This document shows positions 47,284-54,851 of a DNA stretch of 64,000 nt, piece by piece. The DNA is from an uncultured Pelagibacteraceae bacterium (GTDB lineage Bacteria > Pseudomonadota > Alphaproteobacteria > Pelagibacterales > Pelagibacteraceae). Position numbers and translations under genes: made by a program. The notes below the pieces were generated by a model. That model was not told the DNA's origin, did no database searches, and saw only the letters and a list, made by a program, of their open reading frames with translations. Every line of letters begins with the position of its first letter. The stretch's first letter is position 1. The DNA is taken from positions 28,421-92,420 of the forward strand of contig CACLMD010000002.1 of NCBI GenBank assembly GCA_902607945.1, in the 5' to 3' direction.

Positions 47284-48588
47284 ATGAAATTTAAAAAAAA
47301 AGTTTATGTTGGTTTATCTGTTGATATAATTCATGAAGGACACATTAATATTCTTAAAACAGCAAGTAAATATGGTGAAATAATTGTTGGTCTCTTGACA
47401 GATGAAGCAATAGCTTCTTATAAAAATATTCCTTATTTAAATTATAATAGAAGAAAGATTATTATTCAGAACATTAAGTATGTTAAAAAGGTAATACCTC
47501 AGAATACCTTAAGTTATGTCCCAAACCTTAAATTGATAAAACCTGATTTTGTTGTTCATGGAGATGATTGGAAAAAAGGAGTTCAAAAACAAACACGTCA
47601 TGATGTAATTAAGACTCTTAAAGGATGGTCTGGAAAATTAATTGAACCAAAATATACAAAAAATATTTCATCAACGTTAATAAAAAATAGAATTTTAGAA
47701 ATTGGTATTTCACCTCAAAATAGAGTAAGTAGGCTTAAACGCTTAATCTCGTCAAAAAATATTGTACGTATTTTGGAGTCACATAATTCTTTAACAGGTT
47801 TAATAATTGAAAATTTGAAAATAATTAAAAAAAATAAAAATATAGAGTTTGACGGTATGTGGTCTTCTAGTCTTACAGATTCTGCAACAAAAGGTTTGCC
47901 AGACAACTCTTCCTTATCTTTTTCTGCGAGAATTTCCTCATTAAACGATATAATGGATGTTACAACAAAACCTGTAGTTTTTGATGCTGATAATGGAGGC
48001 CAAATAGAACATCTTCCTTATTTGATAAGATCATTAGAAAGATCTGGTGTTTCGGCAATTATTATGGAAGATAAAATTGGTCTAAAAAAAAACTCATTAT
48101 TTAAAAATCAAATTGGTACAAAACAGGATAAACCAAACCTTTTTGCAAATAAGATTAAAAGAATTTGTGGTACAAGACAATCTCAAGACTTCATGGTAAT
48201 TGCTAGAATTGAAAGTTTTATTTTAGGAAAAGGTCTAAATGACGCTTTAAAACGAGCTGAAACTTATTCAAAGGCAGGTGCAGACGCAATTTTAATTCAT
48301 AGCAAAGAAAAAAATACAAAAGAAATATTTTCTTTTGCTAAAAAATTTAAAAAAAGTAGATACTTTATCCCTTTAGTTTCTGTGCCCTCAACTTATTCAA
48401 AAGTTTATGAAAAGGATTTAATTAAAAATGGATTTAAACTAGTTATTTATGCAAACCAACTACTACGAGCTGCATATCCAGCTATGCAAAATACAGCTAG
48501 AACAATTTTAAGAAATAGTCGTGCATTTGAAGCTGATAAAAAAATAATACCTATTAAAGAAATAATTAGCTTAATAAAAAATGATTAA
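47284..48588 (+). CDS. pepM: Phosphoenolpyruvate mutase with N-terminal cytidylyltransferase-like domain
   Basis: A 434-aa two-domain protein. The first part (about 1-135) is a TagD-type nucleotidyltransferase: VYVGLSVDIIHEGHINILK has the HxGH motif, and KPDFVVHGDDWKKGV follows. The second (about 145-434) is PEP mutase of the isocitrate lyase superfamily: FDADNGG holds metal-binding aspartates and EDKIGLKKNS matches the EDKxGxKxNS signature that separates PEP mutases from other lyases. The mutase forms the C-P bond, PEP to phosphonopyruvate. The first domain may activate a phosphonate or alcohol with CTP. It overlaps the decarboxylase gene by eight bases. Confidence 0.93.
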   Translation: MKFKKKVYVGLSVDIIHEGHINILKTASKYGEIIVGLLTDEAIASYKNIPYLNYNRRKIIIQNIKYVKKVIPQNTLSYVPNLKLIKPDFVVHGDDWKKGVQKQTRHDVIKTLKGWSGKLIEPKYTKNISSTLIKNRILEIGISPQNRVSRLKRLISSKNIVRILESHNSLTGLIIENLKIIKKNKNIEFDGMWSSSLTDSATKGLPDNSSLSFSARISSLNDIMDVTTKPVVFDADNGGQIEHLPYLIRSLERSGVSAIIMEDKIGLKKNSLFKNQIGTKQDKPNLFANKIKRICGTRQSQDFMVIARIESFILGKGLNDALKRAETYSKAGADAILIHSKEKNTKEIFSFAKKFKKSRYFIPLVSVPSTYSKVYEKDLIKNGFKLVIYANQLLRAAYPAMQNTARTILRNSRAFEADKKIIPIKEIISLIKND

Positions 48589-49675
48589 AGTAGAGGGTTT
48601 AATTAATCTATTAAAAAGAAATAAAAGTGATTTTTTTTCAGGGGTACCTGATAGTGTATTAAAAAATTTTTCTTCATTATTAAAAGATAGCAAAAAACAT
48701 ATAATTGCAACTAACGAAGGTTCGGCAGTTTCTATTGGTATAGGCCAATATCTGTCTACAAAAAAAATTCCTGTTATTTATATGCAAAATTCAGGATTAT
48801 CAAATGCTTTAAATCCACTAATTTCTATAGCTCATAAAAAAGTATACTCAATACCTCTGATTTTAGTTATAGGGTGGAGAGGTTCTCCAAATACTAAAGA
48901 TGAACCTCAACACAATGTAAAAGGTAAAATCACAAGAAGCATACTTAAACTTTTAGATATTAAATATACAATTCTGAGGTCTGATTCAGATTTGAAAAAA
49001 TTTGACAAGCAAATAAAAATTGCGAAAAAAAATAAAAGTATTGTTGCATGTTTAATAGAACAGGGAGTCCTAAAGAAAAAAACAAAACTTAAAAAAAAAA
49101 AAGATTTTTATAGCTTAGATAAAGAATTATTTTTAAAAACTTTTTTACAAAATTTACCGAAAAAAACAAAAATTATTTCTAGTACAGGTTATAATTCGAG
49201 AGAATTAATGCACCTAAGAAAAAAATACCAAATTAAGAATGGTAAAGATTTTTATATGGTTGGGGGAATGGGTCATACTTCATCAGTAGCCTTAGGATAC
49301 TCCTTAACAAGTAAAAATAAAACGGTATGCATTGATGGAGATGGATCTTTTTTGATGCATTTAGGATCAATTAAATCAGCAGGAACATTTGCTAATAAAA
49401 ACTATAAATATATAGTTTTAAATAATAACACCCATGACTCTGTTGGTGGTCAAAATACTTATGCAAATAATGTAAATTTTGAAAAGTTATCAAAAAGTTT
49501 TGGTTTTAAGAAATTTTTTTCTATTACAAATAGAAAAAACCTAAAAAAAAATATTCAAAATTTTTTAGATTCAAATAAATTAAGTTTTTTAGAAGTAAAG
49601 ATTTCTAATTCTAAAATTAAAAAATTACCAAGACCTAAAAATTTGATAAAAATAAGAAATCAATTTATGAATTAA
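48581..49675 (+). CDS. aepY: Phosphonopyruvate decarboxylase
   Basis: A 364-aa thiamine diphosphate enzyme. SGVPDSVLKNF and TNEGSAVSIGIGQYL open the PYR domain, WRGSPNTKDEPQH is typical of the family, and the diphosphate-binding part has GDGSFLMHLGSIKSAG with the hallmark NNNTHDSVGGQNTY. It drives the unfavourable mutase equilibrium forward by turning phosphonopyruvate into phosphonoacetaldehyde. It overlaps pepM and its stop overlaps the next start (TAATG), so the three enzymes are coupled. Confidence 0.94.
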   Translation: MIKVEGLINLLKRNKSDFFSGVPDSVLKNFSSLLKDSKKHIIATNEGSAVSIGIGQYLSTKKIPVIYMQNSGLSNALNPLISIAHKKVYSIPLILVIGWRGSPNTKDEPQHNVKGKITRSILKLLDIKYTILRSDSDLKKFDKQIKIAKKNKSIVACLIEQGVLKKKTKLKKKKDFYSLDKELFLKTFLQNLPKKTKIISSTGYNSRELMHLRKKYQIKNGKDFYMVGGMGHTSSVALGYSLTSKNKTVCIDGDGSFLMHLGSIKSAGTFANKNYKYIVLNNNTHDSVGGQNTYANNVNFEKLSKSFGFKKFFSITNRKNLKKNIQNFLDSNKLSFLEVKISNSKIKKLPRPKNLIKIRNQFMN

Positions 49676-50778
49676 TGATTAGTTCTATTAAAGATATTAA
49701 AAAATTCTTAAGTGACAAAAGCTTAATAAAGATCTTTATCTTATGTGGAAAAAAATCTTTTGTAACTTCTGGTGCTGAAAATTTATTAAAAGATATAACT
49801 TTAAATAAAAAGATAAAACTTTTCTATAAAAGTTCAGAACTTCCTATACTTGATGAATTAATCAAAATTATCAAAGATGTAAGAAATTTTGAACCAGATT
49901 TAATTTTAGCTATCGGTGGAGGTACTGTAATGGATTATGCTAAAGTTGCCAATGTAGTTGATGTTAGACCTGATCTTGATCAATTAATTGAAAATTATTC
50001 ATATCCTTTTGATAAAAAATATACCCGATTAGCTGTAATTCCAACTACAGCTGGATCTGGAGCTGAAGTAACCTCTAATGCTGTTATTTACGTAAAAGGT
50101 ATAAAACATTCGTTTGAAAGTGATTTATTAATACCCGATAATTTTTTTTTAATTCCAGATTTTTTAACTTCCGCTCCCCATAAAATTAGAGCATCTGCAG
50201 GTTTTGACGCTATAGCACAAGCGCTGGAGTCTTTGGTATCAAAAAAATCAAATGATCAAAGTGTGCATTACGCATCAAAATCATTAAAGGCTTCTATTAA
50301 TACCTATATACCTTTCTTAAATGAACCTAATTTAAGTAATGCATCAGAAATGAGTATAGCAGCAAATTTAGCTGGAAAAGCTATTAGTATATCAAAAACA
50401 ACAGCTCCACATGCAACCTCATATCCATTTACTTCTTTATTTGATATTAGTCATGGTCATGCCGTGGGATTATTTTTTGAAAAATTTTTTAGGTTTAATT
50501 ATAATAATTTAAATAAATCAGAGACCACTTTTGATTTAAAAAAAAGATTTGATCTAATATTTGATTTATTTAATGTTCAAAATATAGATGACTTTTGTAC
50601 AAAAATATCTTTAATTAAAAAACAAGCAAATTTAGAGGATGATATAAGAAAATTAAATATTGATATAAATAAAAGTTCAGAAAACATAATAAAGGGTATA
50701 AATTTGTTAAGACTTGGAAATAACCCTGTAAAAATTGATGGAAAAGATATTTATAATATAATTTCTAATGTTGATTGA
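49675..50778 (+). CDS. Iron-type alcohol dehydrogenase, probable phosphonoacetaldehyde reductase
   Basis: A 367-aa group III alcohol dehydrogenase. The cofactor loop is AIGGGTVMDYAKVAN and IPTTAGSGAEVTSNAV; metal-site regions are GFDAIAQALESL, KTTAPHATSYP and ISHGHAVGLFF. In the first, the family DxxxH pair reads D-A-I-A-Q, so one His ligand is Gln. Placed directly after phosphonopyruvate decarboxylase, it most likely reduces phosphonoacetaldehyde to 2-hydroxyethylphosphonate, as PhpC-type enzymes do. No aminoethylphosphonate transaminase was seen, which favours the hydroxy route. The role is inferred from family and context. Confidence 0.85.
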   Translation: MISSIKDIKKFLSDKSLIKIFILCGKKSFVTSGAENLLKDITLNKKIKLFYKSSELPILDELIKIIKDVRNFEPDLILAIGGGTVMDYAKVANVVDVRPDLDQLIENYSYPFDKKYTRLAVIPTTAGSGAEVTSNAVIYVKGIKHSFESDLLIPDNFFLIPDFLTSAPHKIRASAGFDAIAQALESLVSKKSNDQSVHYASKSLKASINTYIPFLNEPNLSNASEMSIAANLAGKAISISKTTAPHATSYPFTSLFDISHGHAVGLFFEKFFRFNYNNLNKSETTFDLKKRFDLIFDLFNVQNIDDFCTKISLIKKQANLEDDIRKLNIDINKSSENIIKGINLLRLGNNPVKIDGKDIYNIISNVD

Positions 50779-50791
50779 GTAAATACTTATA

Positions 50792-51895
50792 ATGATTAAA
50801 AAATTTGGTTCATACATTCGAGAAAAAAGAATAAGTCTTGGACTGGGCCAAAGGCAATTTGCAAAAAAAATTGGTATTGCAGCATCATATTTAAATGATA
50901 TTGAAAAAAATAAAAGATCAGCTCCAAAAAATGAAATAATAAAAAAGATCTCTTTAATTTTAGAAGTTGACTTAGATTTATTAAATGATTTAGTTGGAGC
51001 CTCTAAAAAAACCTTACCACCTGATATAATTGATTATTTAGAAAAAAATCCTAAATTTATATCGTTAATTAGATCTGCCAAAAACAATAAACTAAAAGAT
51101 TTTGAATTTGAAAAAATTGAAGAAACTATAAATAAATCAAAAACTAAATGTTTAATAGTTGCTGCAGGACTTGGTAGCAGACTTAAGGGACATACAGAAA
51201 ATAACCCTAAATGTATGTTAGATTTTGGAGGTAAAACCTTATTACAAAGGCAATTATCTTCCTATAAAGATAATGGAATAAAAGATATTTCACTTATAAG
51301 AGGATATAAAAAAAATAAAATAAATTATAAAGGAATTAAATATTTTGATAATAATGATTACAAAAACAACAATATACTAAATTCAATTTTTTATGGTGAA
51401 GAAGTTATTAATGGTAATATTATAATCTCTTATTCTGATATTTTATTTGAACCTTTTGTAGTCAAAAGAGCAATGGAATCTGATCATGATATTTCTGTTG
51501 TAGTAGATGTTGAATGGCGTGATTATTATATAGATAGAAAAGATCATCCTTTATCTGAAGCAGAAAATGTTATCTTTAATTCCAATAACGAGGTCGTTAA
51601 AATTGGAAAAATAGCATCTGAAAAAGAAGAAGTTCATGGTGAATTTATTGGAATGATAAAATTAAATCATCGAGGATGTGAAATTTTAAAACAAAACTTT
51701 CATCGTGTTAAAAAAATATACTGGAACAAACCCTTTCAAAGAGCAAAAATTTTTCAAAAAGCATATTTAACTGATATGATTCAAGAACTTGTTGATATAG
51801 GCATCAAAGTTCATTGTGTAATCATTGAAAGAGGATGGAAAGAAATTGATACTGTAGAAGACTATAAAAAATCTTTAATTGACTTTAATCGATAA
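50792..51895 (+). CDS. XRE helix-turn-helix fused to a nucleotidyltransferase
   Basis: A single 367-aa frame with two unrelated parts. Residues about 1-65 are a Cro/CI helix-turn-helix (IREKRISLGLGQRQFAKKIGIAASYLNDIEKNKR). After a helical linker (about 70-110), residues about 117-367 form a sugar-nucleotidyltransferase domain: CLIVAAGLGSRLKG, then NNPKCMLDFGGKTLLQRQL and a metal-binding SYSDILF. This domain resembles the CTP-dependent enzymes that activate phosphocholine or aminoethylphosphonate (LicC/PntC). It may couple CMP-phosphonate formation to gene control. It lies 13 bases after the dehydrogenase gene. No stop or frame change separates the parts. Confidence 0.85.
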   Translation: MIKKFGSYIREKRISLGLGQRQFAKKIGIAASYLNDIEKNKRSAPKNEIIKKISLILEVDLDLLNDLVGASKKTLPPDIIDYLEKNPKFISLIRSAKNNKLKDFEFEKIEETINKSKTKCLIVAAGLGSRLKGHTENNPKCMLDFGGKTLLQRQLSSYKDNGIKDISLIRGYKKNKINYKGIKYFDNNDYKNNNILNSIFYGEEVINGNIIISYSDILFEPFVVKRAMESDHDISVVVDVEWRDYYIDRKDHPLSEAENVIFNSNNEVVKIGKIASEKEEVHGEFIGMIKLNHRGCEILKQNFHRVKKIYWNKPFQRAKIFQKAYLTDMIQELVDIGIKVHCVIIERGWKEIDTVEDYKKSLIDFNR

Positions 51896-51928
51896 TTTTA
51901 ACAAAAACTTAATAATATTGTTCTTTTA

Positions 51929-51971
51929 TGTTCGCTAAATAATGTATATATAATTAACTTGTCTGCGAACA
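51929..51971. repeat. Inverted repeat upstream of phnD
   Basis: TGTTCGC at 51929-51935 and GCGAACA at 51965-51971 are exact inverted 7-mers around 29 AT-rich bases that include TATAAT at 51949. Relatively GC-rich for this gap; it may be an operator pair or a leader hairpin. Confidence 0.45.
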
Positions 51972-51998
51972 CAGTTAATGGTAACAAAAGGACAAATT

Positions 51999-52853
51999 AT
52001 GATAAAAAAATACATATTTATAATGTTTCTAGTTTTATTTACTGGAAACTTAAATGCTGAATCAAAAACCTATAAAATGGTATTTGTTCCTGCTAGTGAA
52101 AAGGGTGATGAAAGCGATTACAAAAGTTTAATTTCAATTACTGAAAAAATTACAGGTTTTAATATCGATACAATTAAAGTAACAGACTATAATGCAGCAG
52201 TTGAAGCAATGAGAGCTGGTAGGGCTCATATTGCTTGGTATGGAGGAAAAACATATGTTAAGGCCGCTGAGATTGCCAATGCAGAAGCCTTCGCAGCTGG
52301 TGTAAGACCAGGAGAAAAAGATGCAGGTTACTACACTTATTTTGTCGTCAAAAAAGATAGTAAGTTAAAAGAATTTAATGATGTTAAAGGTAAAATTTTA
52401 TCTTTAAATACAATCGGTTCAACGAGTGGTGATTTAATACCTCAAGTAGAATTAAGTAAAATTAATCTTTCAATAAAAAATAAAGAACACTTTGATAAAG
52501 TTTATTATGCTGGAAGTCATGATGCATGTTTATTAGCAGTATTAAATAATCAATCTGATGTCTGCGGTATGAGTTCTAGAAATTTTGAAGCAAGATTAGC
52601 TGATGGAACTTTTAAAAAAGAAGATGTAAGAATTATACATAAGTCGGATAGAGTTCCACCACCACCATTAGCTTATTCAAAAATGATACCAAAAGAAGAT
52701 AGGGATAAAATTAAAAATGCTGTCCTAGAAGCTCATCAGCATGGAGAAATAGGTGGATATGGTGGAAAGATGTCTCACTATATGGAAGTTAAAGATTCTG
52801 ACTACAATGTTTTGAGAGAAGTAATTGAATTATTAAATAAGAATAAAAGTTAA
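51999..52853 (+). CDS. phnD: Phosphonate/phosphite-type ABC transporter substrate-binding protein
   Basis: A periplasmic binding protein of the PhnD group. The track opens at 51978; the preferred start is the ATG at 51999, after the ribosome site AAAGGAC, giving a clean signal peptide (MIKKYIFIMFLVLFTGNLNA) and a 284-aa protein. Family marks are VTDYNAAVEAMRAGRAHIAWYGG, GYYTYFVVKKDSKL, STSGDLIPQ and the phosphonate-pocket region YAGSHDACLLAVLNNQSDVCGMSS. The ligand may be a phosphonate, phosphite or phosphate ester. It heads phnD-phnC-phnE, directly after the phosphonate biosynthesis genes. Confidence 0.92.
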   Translation: MIKKYIFIMFLVLFTGNLNAESKTYKMVFVPASEKGDESDYKSLISITEKITGFNIDTIKVTDYNAAVEAMRAGRAHIAWYGGKTYVKAAEIANAEAFAAGVRPGEKDAGYYTYFVVKKDSKLKEFNDVKGKILSLNTIGSTSGDLIPQVELSKINLSIKNKEHFDKVYYAGSHDACLLAVLNNQSDVCGMSSRNFEARLADGTFKKEDVRIIHKSDRVPPPPLAYSKMIPKEDRDKIKNAVLEAHQHGEIGGYGGKMSHYMEVKDSDYNVLREVIELLNKNKS

Positions 52854-52867
52854 AATTATATAGAATT

Positions 52868-53590
52868 ATGCTTGAAATAAACGATCTTAAAAAAACCTTT
52901 GATAACGGCAGTCCTGCATTAAAAGGTGTAAATTTAAAAATTAATAAGGGAGAATTTGTAAGTATTTTAGGGCCAAGTGGTTCAGGTAAAACAACTTTAC
53001 TTAGAACAATTAATGGACTTGAAACCTCAAGTGGAGGGGAAATTTATTTTAATGATAAAAAAATAGATAATAACAGTATTCCAGAAGTCCAAAAAAAAAC
53101 TGGAATGATTTTTCAAGAATTTAATCTAGTAAACAATCTATCTGCAATAAACAATGTCTTAACTGGTCTATTAAATTCAAGTAATAAATTCTTATCTTTA
53201 TTTTATTTATTTAAAAAAGATCAAAAAATTGAAGCTTTAAAATCTTTAAAAACCGTAGGTTTACTTGAAAAATCTTATAACAGATCTGATGAATTATCTG
53301 GAGGTCAAAGACAAAGAGTTGGAATAGCAAGAGCTATAATTAAAAGACCATTATTATTGTTAGCTGATGAGCCCGTTGCTAGCTTAGATCCTAAAGCTGC
53401 AAATCTAATTTTATCCCTATTAAAGAAAATTAATAAAGAGTTTGGCACAACTATTCTTTGTAACCTTCATCAAGTTGATTTAGCTAAAAAATATTCAGAT
53501 AGATTAGTCGGTCTTTTGGATGGTAAAATCATATTTGATGAAAAATCTGAAAATATTAACAAAACTAATTTAGAGAAAATATACATATAA
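52868..53590 (+). CDS. phnC: Phosphonate ABC transporter ATP-binding protein
   Basis: A 240-aa ABC ATPase with Walker A GPSGSGKTT, Q-loop FQEFNLVNNLSAINNVLTG (a PhnC-type stretch), signature LSGGQRQRVGIARAI, Walker B LLLADEPVASLDP and the switch histidine in CNLHQVDLA. The order phnD-phnC-phnE and the VLTG region support assignment to phosphonate/phosphite importers. It begins 14 bases after phnD and is followed one base later by phnE. Confidence 0.94.
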   Translation: MLEINDLKKTFDNGSPALKGVNLKINKGEFVSILGPSGSGKTTLLRTINGLETSSGGEIYFNDKKIDNNSIPEVQKKTGMIFQEFNLVNNLSAINNVLTGLLNSSNKFLSLFYLFKKDQKIEALKSLKTVGLLEKSYNRSDELSGGQRQRVGIARAIIKRPLLLLADEPVASLDPKAANLILSLLKKINKEFGTTILCNLHQVDLAKKYSDRLVGLLDGKIIFDEKSENINKTNLEKIYI

Positions 53591-53591
53591 T

Positions 53592-54419
53592 ATGGATCGA
53601 AACGTTATAAAGCTCAAAGTTGACAATAAAGATAAAGATCTTGCGACTTATCTAAAACCACAATGGTCTTGGAAAACCCTTACCACTATAGGGATATTTT
53701 CTTTTATTTTGGTATTTGTTGTAAATGATTTGGAGATTGATTTTATTAAATTAGTAACAGACTCTTCAAAATATTTTGGAGATATCTTATCAAGGATGCT
53801 TCCACCTGATTTTAGTAATTTAAATCAATTAATTTATGCAATGTTTGAGACTATTGAAATTGCTTTTCTTGGTACTTTTATTGCAATAGTTTTATCAATT
53901 CCTTTAGGTTTATTTTCAGCAAGAAATTTAGCTCCTAATTATTTTGTTTATCTAATATGTAAAACTATAGTTATATTCTTTAGAGCAATTCCTGAATTTA
54001 TTATAGCAATGATTTTAGTTATTGCGATTGGATTTGGAGCAATGCCAGGAGTACTTGCACTAGGTTTGCATACTATGGGATTTTTAGCAAAATTTTATGC
54101 AGAAGATATCGAGCATATTAACAAAGGACCAATTGATGCTCTTAAATCTTCAGGTGCAACTAAAAGTCAAATTATTTCATTCGGTGTTATACCTCAGATC
54201 TTACCATCTTTTGTTGCAAACAATTTATATATCTTAGATAGAAATGTTAGAATGGCTACAATGCTAGGTATAGTTGGAGCAGGTGGAATTGGATATGAAT
54301 TACAATCATCATTTAGAATGTTTGAATATGAAAGAGTTTCTGCAATTATAATTCTAATATTTGTGACAATTTTTATTATAGATCATCTATCAGCATTTAT
54401 AAGATCTAAAATTAAATAA
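53592..54419 (+). CDS. phnE: Phosphonate ABC transporter permease
   Basis: A 275-aa permease with an N-terminal span (about 30-47) and the core transport domain (about 85-270). FRAIPEFIIAMILVIAIGFGAMPGVLALGLHTMGFLAKFYAEDIEHI is characteristic of PhnE, and GATKSQIISFGVIPQILPSF is the ATPase-contact loop. One permease gene serves as a homodimer, unlike the split PhnE1/PhnE2 of some bacteria. It closes the importer operon; no C-P lyase, phnX or phnYZ genes follow in the window. Confidence 0.94.
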   Translation: MDRNVIKLKVDNKDKDLATYLKPQWSWKTLTTIGIFSFILVFVVNDLEIDFIKLVTDSSKYFGDILSRMLPPDFSNLNQLIYAMFETIEIAFLGTFIAIVLSIPLGLFSARNLAPNYFVYLICKTIVIFFRAIPEFIIAMILVIAIGFGAMPGVLALGLHTMGFLAKFYAEDIEHINKGPIDALKSSGATKSQIISFGVIPQILPSFVANNLYILDRNVRMATMLGIVGAGGIGYELQSSFRMFEYERVSAIIILIFVTIFIIDHLSAFIRSKIK

Positions 54420-54462
54420 TTTATTTTATTGATTATTATATGATTATGAAGATCATGTAATA

Positions 54463-54807
54463 ATGCTTACATTTAAAATTTCTGGATATTTGTATTTATT
54501 TTTTGCAGTGATATTAGGTATTGCTTCAAATGGTTTATTAAAGACCACAAACGGTTTTACAAATTTAATGCCAACGTTATTTTGTATAATTTCAATAGTT
54601 CTTTGCATTTTTTGTTTGTCTAAAGTTATGATGATGATCCCAGTAGGTTTTGCTTATGCCACGTATGGAGGTCTAACCATTACAGCTGTAACAATCTTTG
54701 GTATTTTGAAATATAATCAATTACCTAATATTTATGGAACTATAGGTATAATTTTAATAATTATTGGTGTTATTCTTGTAAACTATTTAGGAAAAGTAAG
54801 TTCTTAA
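54463..54807 (+). CDS. SMR-family (EmrE-like) small membrane transporter without the key glutamate
   Basis: A 114-aa protein with four membrane segments, aligned throughout with EmrE: LLKTTNGFT for LMKFSEGFT, PVGFAYATYGG for PTGIAYAIWSG, and a C-terminal GTIGIILIIIGVILVNYL. Counting back from the shared lysine, the position of EmrE Glu14, the proton- and drug-binding residue, is glycine here (VILGIASNGLLK). It is thus unlikely to be a standard proton-coupled drug pump and may be a different member of the drug/metabolite superfamily. It follows phnE by 43 bases and converges with the PiT-like gene. Confidence 0.78.
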   Translation: MLTFKISGYLYLFFAVILGIASNGLLKTTNGFTNLMPTLFCIISIVLCIFCLSKVMMMIPVGFAYATYGGLTITAVTIFGILKYNQLPNIYGTIGIILIIIGVILVNYLGKVSS

Positions 54808-54811
54808 ATTT

Positions 54812-54840
54812 TGGCCGTGTTAATAAAATTAACACGACCA
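54812..54840. terminator. Hairpin between convergent genes
   Basis: TGGCCGTGTTAAT, AAA, ATTAACACGACCA form a 13-bp stem with one mismatch, between two genes that end facing each other. There is no long T-run on either side, but position and stem strength suggest a shared terminator. Confidence 0.6.
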
Positions 54841-54851
54841 TACAGATTTAT

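Noticed and set aside
51929-51971. LexA box upstream of phnD
   Set aside because: TGTTCGC includes GTTC, but no second GTTC is seven bases away; the repeat is inverted and widely spaced.
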